This document shows positions 1 through 14,437 of a DNA stretch of 64,000 nucleotides, piece by piece. The stretch spans positions 11,120,413 through 11,184,412 of the forward strand of contig OZ038533.1 of the NCBI GenBank assembly GCA_964036665.1. The letters are read 5' to 3'. The notes under the pieces are model-generated. The model was not told where the DNA came from. It ran no database searches and worked only from the letters and a program-made list of their open reading frames with translations. The stretch is from Gordius sp. MW1. Lineage: Eukaryota; Nematomorpha; Gordioida; Gordea; Gordiidae. Made by a program: the position numbers and the translations under genes. How positions within the stretch are numbered: position 1 is the stretch's first letter; each line of letters begins with the position of its first letter.

Positions 1-2065
1 GACAACGTTTTATTGTTGCGATTAGTTTGTTGTATCGCAACGTGAGTGCTTAATTTTTCAAAAATGCACTATGCGATCATGATTTCAAAGTAGTAGTTTT
101 CTGATTCTGATAAATTTTTACTTTTTATCATCGAAACCACGTCTGAAAACGAAAACTTTCATCGGATGCATACGGCTGAAAGAAAACTATGTGAAAAATT
201 TTGAGGTAAAAATATTTATTTTTTTGAATTCTATGTAAAAGAGCATGAAAAAATATATAAAAGTAAGCCAATTTGAGAATCCTATTATCCTCGATTGACT
301 TCCGAAAAGAGGTTTTAAGCTGCGAGAACTATCATTTTGACAAAAGACAACGTTTTATTGTTGCAATTAGTTTGTTGTATCGCAACGTGAGTGCTTAATT
401 TTCAAAAGTGCACTATGCGATCATGATTTCAAAGTAATAGTTTTCTGATTCTGATAAATTTTTACTTTTTATCATCGAAACCACGTCTGAAAACGACAAC
501 TTTCATCGGATGCATACGGTTGAAAGAAAAATATGTGAAAAATTTTGAGGTAAAAATATTTGTTTTTTTCGATTCTATGTGACAGATCATGAAAAAATAT
601 ATAAAAGTAAGCCAATTTGAGAATCCTATTATCCTCGATTGACTTCCGAAAAGAGGTTTTAATCTGCGAGAACTATAATTTTGACAAAAGACAACGTTTT
701 ATTGTTGCGATTAGTTTGTTGTATCGCAACGTGAGTGCTTAATTTTTCAAAAATGCATTATGCGATCATGATTTCAAAGTAATAGTTTTCTGATTCTGAT
801 AAATTTTTACTTTTTATCATCAAAACCACGTATGAAAACGACAACTTTCATCGGATGCATACGGTTGAAACAAAAATATGTGAAAAATTTTGAGGTAAAA
901 ATATTTATTTTTTTCGATTCTATGTGAAAGAGCATGAAAAAATATATAAAAAGCCAATTTGAGAATCCTATTATCCTCGATTGACTTCCGAAAAGAGGTT
1001 TTAACCTCCGAGAACTATCATTTTGACAAAAGACAACGTTTTATTGTTGCGATTAGTTTGTTGTATCGCAACGTGAGTGCTTAATTTTTCAAAAACCCAC
1101 TATGCGATCATGATTTCAAAGTAATAGTTTTCTGATTCTGATAAATTTTTACTTTTTATCATCGAAACCACGTCTGAAAACGACAACTTTCATCGGATGC
1201 ATATGGTTGAAAGAAAAACATGTGAAAAATTTTGAGGTAAAAATATTTATTTTTTTCGATTCTATGTGAAAGAGCATTAAAAAATATATAAAAGTAAGCC
1301 AATTTGAGAATCCTATTATCCTCGATTGACTTCCGAAAAGAGGTTTTAAGCTGCGAGAACTATCATTTTGACAAAAGACAACGTTTTATTGTTGCGATTA
1401 GTTTGTTGTATCGCAACGTGAGTGCTTAATTTTTTAAAATGGCTCTATGCGATCATGATTTCAAAGTAATAGTTTTCTGATTCTGATAAATTTTTACTTG
1501 GGATCATAGAAACCACGTCTGAAAACGACAACTTTCATCGGATGAATACGGTTCAAAGAAAAATATGTGAAAAATTTTGAGGTAAAAATATTTATTTTTT
1601 TCAATTCTATGTGAAAGAGCATGAAAAAATATATAAAAGTAAGCCAATTTGAGAATCCTATTATCCTCGATTGACTTCCGAAAAGAGGTTTTAAGCTGCG
1701 AGAACTATCATTTTGACGAAAGACAACGTTTTATTGTTGCGATTAGTTTGTTGTATCGCAACGTGAGTGCTTAATTTTTCAAAAACGCACTATGCGATCA
1801 TGATTTCAAAGTAATAGTTTTCTGATTCTGATAAATTTTTCTTTTTATCATCGAAACCACGTCTGAAAACGACAACTTTCATCGGATGCATACGGTTGAA
1901 AGAAAAATATGTGAAAAATTTTGAGGTAAAAATATTTATTTTTTTCGATTCTATGTGAAAGAGCATGAAAAAATATATAAAAGTAAGCCAATTTGAGAAT
2001 CCTATTATCCTCGATTGACTTCCGAAAAGAGGTTTTAAGCTGCGAGAACTATCATTTTGACAAAA
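1..2065. repeat. Six-monomer block, first copy
   Basis: Monomers start at 1, 346, 690, 1032, 1377 and 1722. Rare shared variants tie them one by one to the block at 4478-6888: 'aagtagtag' (about 90 and 4568), 'caaaaccacg' (821 and 5644), 'tatataaaaagcc' (about 945 and 5767), a T run before 'aaaatggctc' (1430 and 6253) and the shortened 'aaatttttctttttatc' (1834 and 6657). The offset is 4478 in the first part and 4823 afterwards, because the later copy has one more monomer. Confidence 0.85.
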
Positions 2066-4477
2066 GACAACGTTTTATTGTTGCGATTAGTTTGTTGTAT
2101 CGCAACGTGAGTGCTTAATTTTTGAAAATGGCTCTATGCGATCATGATTTCAAAGTAATAGTTTTCAGATTCTGATAAATTTTTACTTGGGATCATAGAA
2201 ACCACGTCTGAAAACGACAACTTTGATCGGATGAATACGGTTCAAAGAAAAATATGTGAAAAATTTTGAGGTAAAAATATTTATGTTTTTCGATTCTATG
2301 TGAAAGAGCATGAAAAAATATATAAAAGTAAGCCAATTTGAGAATCCTATTATCCTCGATTGACTTCCGAAAAGAGGTTTTAAGCTGCGAGAACTATCAT
2401 TTTGACAAAAGACAACGTTTTATTGTTGCGATTAGTTTGTTGTATCGCAACGTGAGTGCTTAATTTTTGAAAATGGCTCTATGCGATCATGATTTCAAAG
2501 TAATAGTTTTCAGATTCTGATAAATTTTTACTTGGGATCATAGAAACCACGTCTGAAAACGACAACTTTTATCGGATGAATACGGTTCAAAGAAAAATAT
2601 GTGAAAAATTTTGAGGTAAAAATATTTATTTTTTTCGATACTATGTGAAAGAGCATGAAAAAATATATAAAAGTAAGCCAATTAGAGAATCCTATTATCC
2701 TCGATTGACTTCCGAAAAGAGGTTTTAAGCTGCGAGAACTATCATTTTGACAAAAGACAACGTTTTATTGTTGCGATTAGTTTGTTGTATCGCAACGTGA
2801 GTGCTTAATTTTTCAAAAATGCACTATGCGATCATGATTTCAAAGTAATGGTTTTCTGATTCTGATACATTTTTACTTTTTATCATCGAAACCACGTCTG
2901 AAAACGACAACTTTCATCGGATGCATACGGTTGAAGAGAAATATGTGAAAAATTTTGAGGTAAAAATATTTATTTTTTTCGATTCTATGTGAAAGATCAA
3001 GAAAAAATATATAAAAGTAAGCCAATTTGAGAATCCTATTATCCTCGATTGACTTCCGAAAAGAGGTTTTAAGCCGCGAGAACTATCATTTTCACAAAAG
3101 ACAACGTTTTTTTGTTGCGATTAGTTTGTTGTATCGCAACGTGAGTGCTTAATTTTTCAAAAATGCACTATGCGATCATGATTTCAAAGTAATAGTTTTC
3201 AGATTCTGATAAATTTTTACTTGGGATCATAGAAACCACGTCTGAAAACGACAACTTTCATCGGATGAATACGGTCCAAAGAAAAATATTTGAAAAATTT
3301 TGAGGTAAAAATATTTATTTTTTTCGATTCTATGTGAAAGAGCATGAAAAAATATATAAAAGTAAGCCAATTTGAGAATCCTATTATCCTCGATTGACTT
3401 CCGAAAAGAGGTTTTAAGCTGCGAGAACTATCATTTTGACAAAAGACAACGTTTTATTGTTGCGATTATTTGTTGTATCGCAACGTGAGTGCTTAATTTT
3501 TCAAAAATGCACTATGCGATCATGATTTCAAAGTAGTAGTTTTCTGATTCTGATAAATTTTTACTTTTTATCATCGAAACCACGTCTGAAAACTACAACT
3601 TTCATCGGATGCATACGGCTGAAAGAAAACTATGTGAAAAATTTTGAGGTAAAAATATATATTTTTTTCAATTCTATGTAAAAGAGCATGAAAAAATATA
3701 TAAAAGTAAGCCAATTTGAGAATCCTATTATCCTCGATTGACTTCCGAAAAGAGGTTTTAAGCTGCGAGAACTATCATTTTGACAAAAGACAACGTTTTA
3801 TTGTTGCAATTAGTTTGTTGTATCGCAACGTGAGTGCTTAATTTTTGAAAATGGCTCTAGGCGATCATGATTTCAAAGTAATAGTTTTTAGATTCTGATA
3901 AATTTTTACTTGGGATCATAGAAACCACGTCTGAAAACGACAACTTTCATCGGATGAATACGGTTCAAAGAAAAATATGTGAAAAATTTTGAGGGAAAAA
4001 TATATATTTTTTTCAATTCTATGTGAATGAGCATGAAAAAATATATAAAAGTAAGCCGATTTGAGAATCCTATTATCCTCGATTGACTTCCGAAAAGAGG
4101 TTTTAAGCTGCGAGAACTATCATTTTGACAAAAGACAACGTTTTATTGTTGCGATTAGTTTGTTGTATCGCAACGGGAGTGCTTAATTTTTCAAAAATGC
4201 ACTATGCGATCATGATTTCAAAGTAATAGTTTTCTGATTCTGATACATTTTTACTTTTTATCAGCGAACCCACGTCTGAAAACGACAACTTTCATCGGAT
4301 GCATACGGTTGAAAGAAAAATATGTGAAAAATTTTGAGGTAAAAATATTTATTTTTTTCGATTCTATGTGAAAGAGCATGAAAAAATATATAAAAGTAAG
4401 CCAATTTGAGATCCTATTATCCTCGATTCACTTCCGAAAAGAGGTTTTAAGCTGCGAGAACTATCATTTTGACAAAA
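2066..4477. repeat. Seven mixed monomers between the two copies
   Basis: Units start at 2066, 2411, 2756, 3100, 3445, 3789 and 4134. Those at 2066, 2411, 3100 and 3789 belong to the 'cttgggatc/gaatacgg' class; those at 2756, 3445 and 4134 belong to the 'ctttttatc/gcatacgg' class. The unit at 3445 carries the 'aagtagtag' variant also found in the units at 1 and 4478, so these three are a lineage. Confidence 0.8.
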
Positions 4478-6888
4478 GACAACGTTTTATTGTTGTCTTT
4501 TAGTTTGTTGTATCGCAACGTGAGTGCTTAATTTTTCAAAAATGCACTATGCGATCATGATTTCAAAGTAGTAGTTTTCTGATTCTGATAAATTTTTACT
4601 TATTATCATCGAAACCACGTCTGAAAACGACAACTTTCATCGGATGCATACGGCTGAAAGAAAACTATGTGAAAAATTTTGAGGTAAAAATATTTATTTT
4701 TTTCAATTCTATGTAAAAGAGCATGAAAAAATATATAAAAGTAAGCCAATTTGAGAATCCTATTATCCTCGATTGACTTCCGAAAAGAGGTTTTAAGCTG
4801 CGAGAACTATCATTTTGACAAAAGACAACGTTTTATTGTTGCAATTAGTTTGTTGTATCGCAACGTGAGTGCTTAATTTTCAAAAGTGCACTATGCGATC
4901 ATGATTTCAAAGTAATAGTTTTCTGATTCTGATAAATTTTTACTTTTTATCATCGAAACCACGTCTGAAAACGACAACTTTCATCGGATGCATACGGTTG
5001 AAAGAAAAATATGTGAAAAATTTTGAGGTAAAAATATTTATTTTTTTTGATTCTATGTGAAAGAGCATGAAAAAATATATAAAAGTAAGCCAATTTGAGA
5101 ATCCTATTATCCTCGATTGACTTCCGAAAAGAGGTTTTAAGATGCGAGAACTATCATTTTGACAAAAGACAACGTTTTATTGTTGCGATTTGTTTGTTGT
5201 ATCGCAACGTGAGTGCTTAATTTTTCAAAAATGCACTATGCGATCATGATTTCAAAGTAATAGTTTTCAGATTCTGATAAATTTTTACTTTTTATCATCG
5301 AAACCACGTCTGAAAACGACAACTTTCATCGGATGCATACGGTTGAAAGAAAAATATGTGAAAAATTTTGAGGTAAAAATATTTGTTTTTTTCGATTCTA
5401 TGTGACAGATCATGAAAAAATATATAAAAGTAAGCCAATTTGAGAATCCTATTATCCTCGATTGACTTCCAAAAAGAGGTTTTAATCTGCGAGAACTATC
5501 ATTTTGACAAAAGACAACGTTTTATTGTTGCGATTAGTTTGTTGTATCGCAACGTGAGTGCTTAATTTTTCAAAAATGCATTATGCGATCATGATTTCAA
5601 AGTAATAGTTTTCTGATTCTGATAAATTTTTACTTTTTATCATCAAAACCACGTATGAAAACGACAACTTTCATCGGATGCATACGGTTGAAACAAAAAT
5701 ATGTGAAAAATTTTGAGGTAAAAATATTTATTTTTTTCCATTCTATGTGAAAGAGCATGAAAAAATATATAAAAAGCCAATTTGAGAATCCTATTATCCT
5801 CGATTGACTTCCGAAAAGAGGTTTTAAGCTGCGAGAACTATCATTTTGACAAAAGACAACGTTTTATTGTTGCGATTAGTTTGTTGTATCGCAACGTGAT
5901 TGCTTAATTTTTCAAAAACGCACTATGCGATCATGATTTCAAAGTAATAGTTTTCTGATTCTGATAAATTTTTACTTTTTATCATCGAAACCACGTCTGA
6001 AAACGACAACTTTCATCGGATGCATATGGTTGAAAGAAAAACATGTGAAAAATTTTGAGGTAAAAATATTTATTTTTTTCGATTCTATGTGAAAGAGCAT
6101 GAAAAAATATATAAAAGTAAGCCAATTTGAAAATCCTATTATCCTCGATTGACTTCCGAAAAGAGGTTTTAAGCTGCGAGAACTATCATTTTGACAAAAG
6201 ACAACGTTTTATTGTTGCGATTAGTTTGTTGTATCGCAACGTGAGTGCTTAATTTTTTAAAATGGCTCTATGCGATCATGATTTCAAAGTAATAGTTTTC
6301 TGATTCTGATAAATTTTTACTTGGGATCATAGAAACCACGTCTGAAAACGACAACTTTCATCGGATGAATACGTTTCAAAGAAAAATATGTGAAAAATTT
6401 TGAGGTAAAAATATTTATTTTTTTCAATTCTATGTGAAAGAGCATGAAAAAATATATAAAAGTAAGCCAATTTGAGAATCCTATTATCCTCGATTGACTT
6501 CCGAAAAGAGGTTTTAAGCTGCGAGAACTATCATTTTGACGAAAGACAACGTTTTATTGTTGCGATTTGTTTGTTGTATCGCAACGTGAGTGCTTAATTT
6601 TTCAAAAACGCACTATGCGATCATGATTTCAAAGTAATAGTTTTCTGATTCTGATAAATTTTTCTTTTTATCATCGAAACCACGTCTGAAAACGACAACT
6701 TTCATCGGATGCATACGGTTGAAAGAAAAATATGTGAAAAATTGTGAGGTAAAAATATTTATTTTTTTCGATTCTATGTAAAAGAGCATGAAAAAATATA
6801 TAAAAGTAAGCCAATTTGAGAATCCTATTATCCTCGATTGACTTCCGAAAAGAGGTTTTAAGCTGCGAGAACTATCATTTTGACAAAA
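4478..6888. repeat. Seven-monomer block, second copy of 1-2065
   Basis: Units start at 4478, 4824, 5168, 5513, 5855, 6200 and 6545. The unit at 346 in the first copy matches the left part of 4824 ('ttaattttcaaaagtg') and the right part of 5168 ('gtgacagatcatg'), so the two copies differ by one monomer with the junction inside a monomer. The unit at 4478 has a scrambled left dyad arm ('ttgttgtcttttag'). Confidence 0.85.
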
Positions 6889-8944
6889 AACAACGTTTTA
6901 TTTTTGCGATTAGTTTGTTGTATCGCAACGTGAGTGCTTAATTTTTGAAAATGGCTCTATGCGATCATGATTTCAAAGTAATAGTTTTCTGATTCTGATA
7001 AATTTTTACTTTTTATCATCGAAACCACGTCTGAAAACGACAACTTTCATCGGATGCAGGCTGAAAGAAAAATATGTGAAAAATTTTGAGATAAAAATAT
7101 TTATTTTTTTCAATTCTATGTAAAAGAGCATGAAAAAATATATAAAAGTAAGCCAATTTGAGAATCCTATTATCCTCGATTGACTTCCGAAAAGAGGTTT
7201 TCTGCGAGAACTATCATTTTGACAAAAGACAACGTTTTATTGTTGCGATTAGTTTGTTGTATCGCAACGTGAGTGCTTAATTTTTCAAAAATGCACTATG
7301 CGATCATGATGTCAAAGTAATAGTTTTCTGATTCTCATAAATTTTTACTTTTTATCAGCGAAACCACGTCTGAAAACGACAACTTTCATCGGATGCATAC
7401 GGTTGAAAGAAAAATATGTGAAAAATTTTGAGGTAAAAATATTTATTTTTTTCGATTCTATGTGAAAGAGCATAAAAAAATATATAAAAGTAAGCCAATT
7501 TGAGATCCTATTATCCTCGATTCACTTCCGAAAAGAGGTTTTAAGCTGCGAGAACTATCATTTTGACAAAAGACAACGTTTTATTGTTGCGATTAATTTC
7601 TTGTATCGCAACGTGAGTGCTTAATTTTTGAAAATGGCTCTAGGCGATCATGATTTCAAAGTAATAGTTTTCTGATTCTGATAAATTTTTACTTTTTATC
7701 ATCGAAACCACGTCTGAAAACGACAACTTTCATCGGATGCAAATGGCTGAAAGAAAAATATGTAAAAAATTTTGAGGTAAAAATATTTATTTTTTTCAAT
7801 TCTATGTAAAAGAGCATGAAAAAATATATAAAAGTAAGCCAATTTGAGAATCCTATTATCCTCGATTGACTTCCGAAAAGAGGTTTTAAGCTGCGAGAAC
7901 TATCATTTTGACAAAAAACAACGTTTTATTTTTGCGATTAGTTTGTTGTATCGCAACGTGAGTGCTTAATTTTTGAAAATGGCTCTATGCGATCATGATT
8001 TCAAAGTAATAGTTTTCTGATTCTGATAAATTTTTACTTTTTATCATCGAAACCACGTCTGAAAACGACAACTTTCATCGGATGCAGGCTGAAAGAAAAA
8101 TATGTGAAAAATTTTGAGATAAAAATATTTATTTTTTTCAATTCTATGTAAAAGAGCATGAAAAAATATATAAAAGTAAGCCAATTTGAGAATCCTATTA
8201 TCCTCGATTGACTTCCGAAAAGAGGTTTTCTGCGAGAACTATCATTTTGACAAAAGACAACGTTTTATTGTTGCGATTAGTTTGTTGTATCGCAACGTGA
8301 GTGCATAATTTTTCAAAAGTGCACTATGCGATCATGATTTCAAAGTAATAGTTTTCTGATTCTGATAAATTTTTACTTTTTATCATCGAAACCACGTGTG
8401 AAAACGACAACTTTCATCGGATGCATACGGTCGAAAGAAAAATATGTGAAAAATTTTGAGGTAAAAATATTTATTTTTTTCGATTCTATGTGAAAGAGCA
8501 TAAAAAAATATATAAAAGTAAGCCAATTTGAGATCCTATTATCCTCGATTCAAATCCGAAAAGAGGTTTTAAGCTGCGAGAACTATCATTTTGACAAAAA
8601 ACAACGTTTTATTTTTGCGATTAGTTTGTTGTATCGCAACGTGAGTGCTTAATTTTTGAAAATGGCTCTATGCGATCATGATTTCAAAGTAATAGTTTTC
8701 TGATTCTGATAAATTTTTACTTTTTATCATCGAAACCACGTCTGAAAACGACAACTTTCATCGGATGCAAACGGCTGAAAGAAAAATATGTGAAAAATTT
8801 TGAGGTAAAAATATTTATTTTTTTCAATTCTATGTAAAAGAGCATGAAAAAATATATAAAAGTAAGCCAATTTGAGAATCCTATTATCCTCGATTGACTT
8901 CCGAAAAGAGGTTTTAAGCTGCGAGAACTATCATTTTGACAAAA
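6889..8944. repeat. Two three-monomer groups (1028-bp periodicity)
   Basis: Units at 6889 and 7917 share 'gacaaaaaacaacg', 'tttttgcg', 'gaaaatggctc', the shortened 'ggatgcaggctg', 'gagataaa' and the 3-bp-shorter 'ggttttctgcg'. They lie 1028 bp apart with two other units between each (7228 and 7572; 8256 and 8600). The unit at 7228 introduces the 'atcagcg', 'cataaaaaaa', 'gagatcc', 'attcac' haplotype that recurs across the rest of the window. Confidence 0.75.
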
Positions 8945-9975
8945 GACAACGTTTTATTGTTGCGATTAGTTTGTTGTATCGCAACGTGAGTGCTTAATAT
9001 TTCAAAAATGCACTATGCGATCATGATTTCAAAGTAATTTTTCTGATTCTGATAAATTTTTACTTATTATCATCGAAACCACGTCTGAAAACGACAACTT
9101 TCATCGGATGCATACGGCTGAAAGAAAAATATGTGAAAAATTTTGAGGTAAAAATATTTATTTTTTTCAATTCTATGTGAAAGAGCATGAAAAAATATAT
9201 AAAGTAAGCCAATTTGAGAATCCTATTATCCTCGATTGACTTCCAAAAAGGGTTTTAAGCTGCGAGAACTATCATTTTGACAAAAGACAACGTTTCATTG
9301 TTGCGATTAGTTTGTTGTATCGCAACGTGAGTGCTTAATTTTTCAAAAACGCACTATGCGATCATGATTTCAAAGTAATAGTTTTCTGATTCTGATAAAT
9401 TTTTACTTTTTATCATCGAAACCACGTCTGAAAACGACAACTTTCATCGGATGCATACGGTTGTTAAAAGAAAAATATGTGAAAAATTTTGAGGTAAAAA
9501 TATTTATTTTTTTCGATTCTATGTGAAAGAGCATGAAAAAATATATAAAAGTAAGCCAATTTGAGAATCCTATTATCCTCGATTGACTTCCGAAAAGAGG
9601 TTTTAAGCTGCGAGAACAATCATTTTGACAAAAGACAACGTTTTATTGTTGCGATTAGTTTGTTGTATCGCAACGTGAGTGCTTAATTTTTCAAAAATGC
9701 ACTATGCGATCATGATTTCAAAGTAATAGTTTTCTGATTCTAATAAATTTTTACTTTTTATCATCGAAACCACGTCTGAAAACGACAACTTTCATCGGAT
9801 GCATACGGCTGAAAGAAAAATATGTGAAAAATTTTGAGATAAAAATATTTATTTTTTTCAATTCTATGTAAAAGAGCATGAAAAAATATATAAAAGTAAG
9901 CCAACTTGAGAATCCTATTATCCTCGATTGACTTCCGAAAAGAGGTTTTCTGCGAGAACTATCATTTTGACAAAA
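8945..9975. repeat. Three linking monomers
   Basis: Units start at 8945, 9286 and 9634. The unit at 8945 has several small deletions ('aagtaatttttctg', 'aaagtaagcc', 'ccaaaaaggg') and is 341 bp. The unit at 9286 has 'cgtttcattg' and a small insertion 'ggttgttaaaag', giving 348 bp, the longest full unit noted. They are the start of the lineages amplified at 9976-14437. Confidence 0.7.
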
Positions 9976-12378
9976 GACAACGTTTTATTGTTGCGATTAG
10001 TTTGTTGTATCGCAACGTGAGTGCATAATTTTTCAAAAGTGCACTATGCGATCATGATTTCAAAGTAATAGTTTTCTGATTCTGATAAATTTTTACTTTT
10101 TATCATCGAAACCACGTGTGAAAACGACAACTTTCATCGGATGCATACGGTGGAAAGAAAAATATGTGAAAAATTTTGAGGTAAAAATATTTATTTTTTT
10201 CAATTCTATGTGAAAGAGCATGAAAAAAAATATAAAGTAAGCCAATTTGAGAATCCTATTATCCTCGATTGACTTCCGAAAAGAGGTTTTAAGCTGCGAG
10301 AACTATCATTTTGACAAAAGACAACGTTTCATTGTTGCGATTAGTTTGTTGTATCGCAAAGTGAGTGCTTAATTTTTCAAAAACGCACTATGCGATCATG
10401 ATTTCAAAGTAATAGTTTTCTGATTCTGATAAATTTTTACTTTTTATCATCGAAACCACGTCTGAAAACGACAACTTTCATCGGATGCATACGGTTAAAA
10501 GAAAAATGTGAAAAATTTTGAGGTAAAAATATTTATTTTTTTCGATTCTATGTGAAAGAGCATGAAAAAATATATAAAAGTAAGCCAATTTGAGAATCCT
10601 ATTATCTTCGATTGACTTCCGAAAAGAGGTTTTAAGCTGCGAGAACAATCATTTTGACAAAAGACAACGTTTTATTGTTGCGATTAGTTTGTTGTATTAG
10701 CAACGTGAGTGCTTAATTTTTCAAAAATGCACTATGCGATCATGATTTCAAAGTAATAGTTTTCTGATTCTGATAAATTTTTACTTTTTATCATCGAAAC
10801 CACGTCTGAAAACGACAACTTTCATCGGATGCATACGGCTGAAAGAAAAATATGTGAAAAATTATGAGATAAAAATATTTATTTTTTTCAATTCTATGTA
10901 AAAGAGCATGAAAAAATATATAAAAGTAAGCCAATTTGAGAATCCTATTATCCTCGATTGACTTCCGAAAAGAGGTTTTCTGCGAGAACTATCATTTTGA
11001 CAAAAGACAACGTTTTATTGTTGCGATTAGTTTGTTGTATCGCAACGTGAGTGCATAATTTTTCAAAAGTGCACTATGCGATCATGATTTCAAAGTAATA
11101 GTTTTCTGATTCTGATATATTTTTACTTTTTATCATCGAAACCACGTGTGAAAACGACAACTTTCATCGGATGCATACGGTCGAAGGAAAAATATATGAA
11201 AAATTTTGAGGTAAAAAATTTTTTTTTTTCGATTCTATGTGAATTAGCATGAAAAAATATATAAAAGTAAGCCAATTTGAGAATCCTATTATCCTCGATT
11301 GACTTCCGAAAAGAGGTTTTAAGCTGCGAGAACTATCATTTTGACAAAAGACAACGTCTCATTGTTGCGATTAGTTTGTTGTATCGCAACGTGAGTGCTT
11401 AATTTTTCAAAAACGCACTATGCGATCATTATTTCAAAGTAATAGTTTTCTGATTCTGATAAATTTTTACTTTTTATCATCGAAACCACGTCTGAAAACG
11501 ACAACTTTCATCGGATGCATACGGTTAAAAGAAAAATATGTGAAAAATTTTGAGGTAAAAATATTTATTTTTTTCGATTCTATGTGAAAGAGCATGAAAA
11601 AATATATAAAAGTAAGCCAATTTGAGAATCCTATTATCCTCGATTGACTTCCGAAAAAAGGTTTTAAGCTGCGAGAACAATCATTTAGACAAAAGACAAC
11701 GTTTTATTGTTGCGATTAGTTTGTTGTATCGCAACGTGAGTGCTTAATTTTTCAAAAATGCACGCGATCATGATTTCAAAGTAATAGTTTTCTGATTCTG
11801 ATAAATTTTTACTTTTTATCATCGAAACCACGTCTGAAAACGACAACTTTCATCGGATGCATACGGCTGAAAGAAAAATATGTAAAAAATTTTGAGATAA
11901 AAATATTTATTTTTTTCTATTCTATGTAAAAGATCATGAAAAAATATATAAAAGTAAGCCAATTTGAGAATCCTATTATCCTCGATTGACTTCCGAAAAG
12001 AGGTTTTCTGCGAGAACTATCATTTTGATAAAAGACAACGTTTTATTGTTGCGATTAGTTTGTTGTATCGCAACGTGAGTGCATAATTTTTCAAAAGTGC
12101 ACTATGCGATCATGATTTCAAAGTAATAGTTTTCTGATTCTGTTAAATTTTTACTTTTTATCATCGAAACCACGTGTGAAAACGACAACTTTCATCGGAT
12201 GCATACGGTCGAAAGAAAAATATGTGAAAAATTTTGAGGTAAAAATATTTATTTTTTTCGATTCTATGTGAAAGAGCATGAAAAAATATATAAAAGTAAG
12301 CCAATTTGAGAATCCTATTATCCTCGATTGACTTCCGAAAAGAGGTTTTAAGCTGCGAGAACTATCATTTTGACAAAA
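9976..12378. repeat. Seven-monomer higher-order unit, copy 1 (2403 bp)
   Basis: Units start at 9976, 10320, 10663, 11006, 11350, 11695 and 12034. Rare variants recur 2403 bp later in the first three units: 'atcttcg' (10604 and 13007), 'gtattagcaac' (10694 and 13097) and 'attatgagat' (10861 and 13264). They then recur 2059 bp later in the last three: 'acaacgtctc' (11351 and 13410) and 'tgcacgcgatc' (11759 and 13818). The unit at 11006 has no counterpart in copy 2. Confidence 0.88.
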
Positions 12379-14437
12379 GACAACGTTTTATTGTTGCGAT
12401 TAGTTTGTTGTATCGCAACGTGAGTGCATAATTTTTCAAAAGTGCACTATGCGATCATGATTTCAAAGTAATAGTTTTCTGATTCTGATAAATTTTTACT
12501 TTTTATCATCGAAACCACGTGTGAAAACGACAACTTTCATCGGATGCATACGGTCGAAAGAAAAATATGTGAAAAATTTTGAGGTAAAAATATTTATTTT
12601 TTTCAATTCTATGTGAAAGAGCATGAAAAAAAATATAAAGTAAGCCAATTTGAGAATCCTATTATCCTCGATTGACTTCCGAAAAGAGGTTTTAAGCTGC
12701 GAGAACTATCATTTTGACAAAAGACAACGTTTTATTGTTGCGATTAGTTTGTTGTATCGCAAAGTGAGTGCTTAATTTTTCAAAAACGCACTATGCGATC
12801 ATGATTTCAAAGTAATAGTTTTCTGATTCTGATAAATTTTTACTTTTTATCATCGAAACCACGTCTGAAAACGACAACTTTCATCGGATGCATACGGTTA
12901 AAAGAAAAATGTGAAAAATTTTGAGGTAAAAATATTTATTTTTTTCGATTCTATGTGAAAGAGCATGAAAAAATATATAAAAGTAAGCCAATTTGAGAAT
13001 CCTATTATCTTCGATTGACTTCCGAAAAGAGGTTTTAAGCTGCGAGAACAATCATTTTGACAAAAGACAACGTTTTATTGTTGCGATTAGTTTGTTGTAT
13101 TAGCAACGTGAGTGCTTAATTTTTCAAAAATGCACTATGCGATCATGATTTCAAAGTAATAGTTTTCTGATTCTGATAAATTTTTACTTTTTATCATCGA
13201 AACCACGTCTGAAAACGACAACTTTCATCGGATGCATACGGCTGAAAGAAAAATATGTGAAAAATTATGAGATAAAAATATTTATTTTTTTCAATTCTAT
13301 GTAAAAGAGCATGAAAAAATATATAAAAGTAAGCCAATTTGAGAATCCTATTATCCTCGATTGACTTCCGAAAAGAGGTTTTCTGCGAGAACTATCATTT
13401 TGACAAAAGACAACGTCTCATTGTTGCGATTAGTTTGTTGTATCGCAACGTGAGTGCTTAATTTTTCAAAAACGCACTATGCGATCATTATTTCAAAGTA
13501 ATAGTTTTCTGATTCTGATAAATTTTTACTTTTTATCATCGAAACCACGTCTGAAAACGACAACTTTCATCGGATGCATACGGTTAAAAGAAAAATATGT
13601 GAAAAATTTTGAGGTAAAAATATTTATTTTTTTCGATTCTATGTGAAAGAGCATGAAAAAATATATAAAAGTAAGCCAATTTGAGAATCCTATTATCCTC
13701 GATTGACTTCCGAAAAAAGGTTTTAAGCTGCGAGAACAATCATTTAGACAAAAGACAACGTTTTATTGTTGCGATTAGTTTGTTGTATCGCAACGTGAGT
13801 GCTTAATTTTTCAAAAATGCACGCGATCATGATTTCAAAGTAATAGTTTTCTGATTCTGATAAATTTTTACTTTTTATCATCGAAACCACGTCTGAAAAC
13901 GACAACTTTCATCGGATGCATAGGGCTGAAAGAAAAATATGTAAAAAATTTTGAGATAAAAATATTTATTTTTTTCTATTCTATGTAAAAGATCATGAAA
14001 AAATATATAAAAGTAAGCCAATTTGAGAATCCTATTATCCTCGATTGACTTCCGAAAAGAGGTTTTCTGCGAGAACTATCATTTTGATAAAAGACAACGT
14101 TTTATTGTTGCGATTAGTTTGTTGTATCGCAACGTGAGTGCATAATTTTTCAAAAGTGCACTATGCGATCATGATTTCAAAGTAATAGTTTTCTGATTCT
14201 GTTAAATTTTTACTTTTTATCATCGAAACCACGTGTGAAAACGACAACTTTCATCGGATGCATACGGTCGAAAGAAAAATATGTGAAAAATTTTGAGGTA
14301 AAAATATTTATTTTTTTCGATTCTATGTGAAAGAGCATGAAAAAATATATAAAAGTAAGCTAATTTGAGAATCCTATTATCCTCGATTGACTTCCGAAAA
14401 GAGGTTTTAAGCTGCGAGAACTATCATTTTGACAAAA
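12379..14437. repeat. Higher-order unit, copy 2 with one monomer missing (2059 bp)
   Basis: Units start at 12379, 12723, 13066, 13409, 13754 and 14093. It matches 9976-12378 unit for unit except that the counterpart of the unit at 11006 is absent. The junction lies near 13385-13415, where 'ggttttctgcg' is followed directly by 'cgtctcattg'. One whole monomer was lost from this copy or gained in the other, as expected from out-of-register exchange. Confidence 0.85.
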
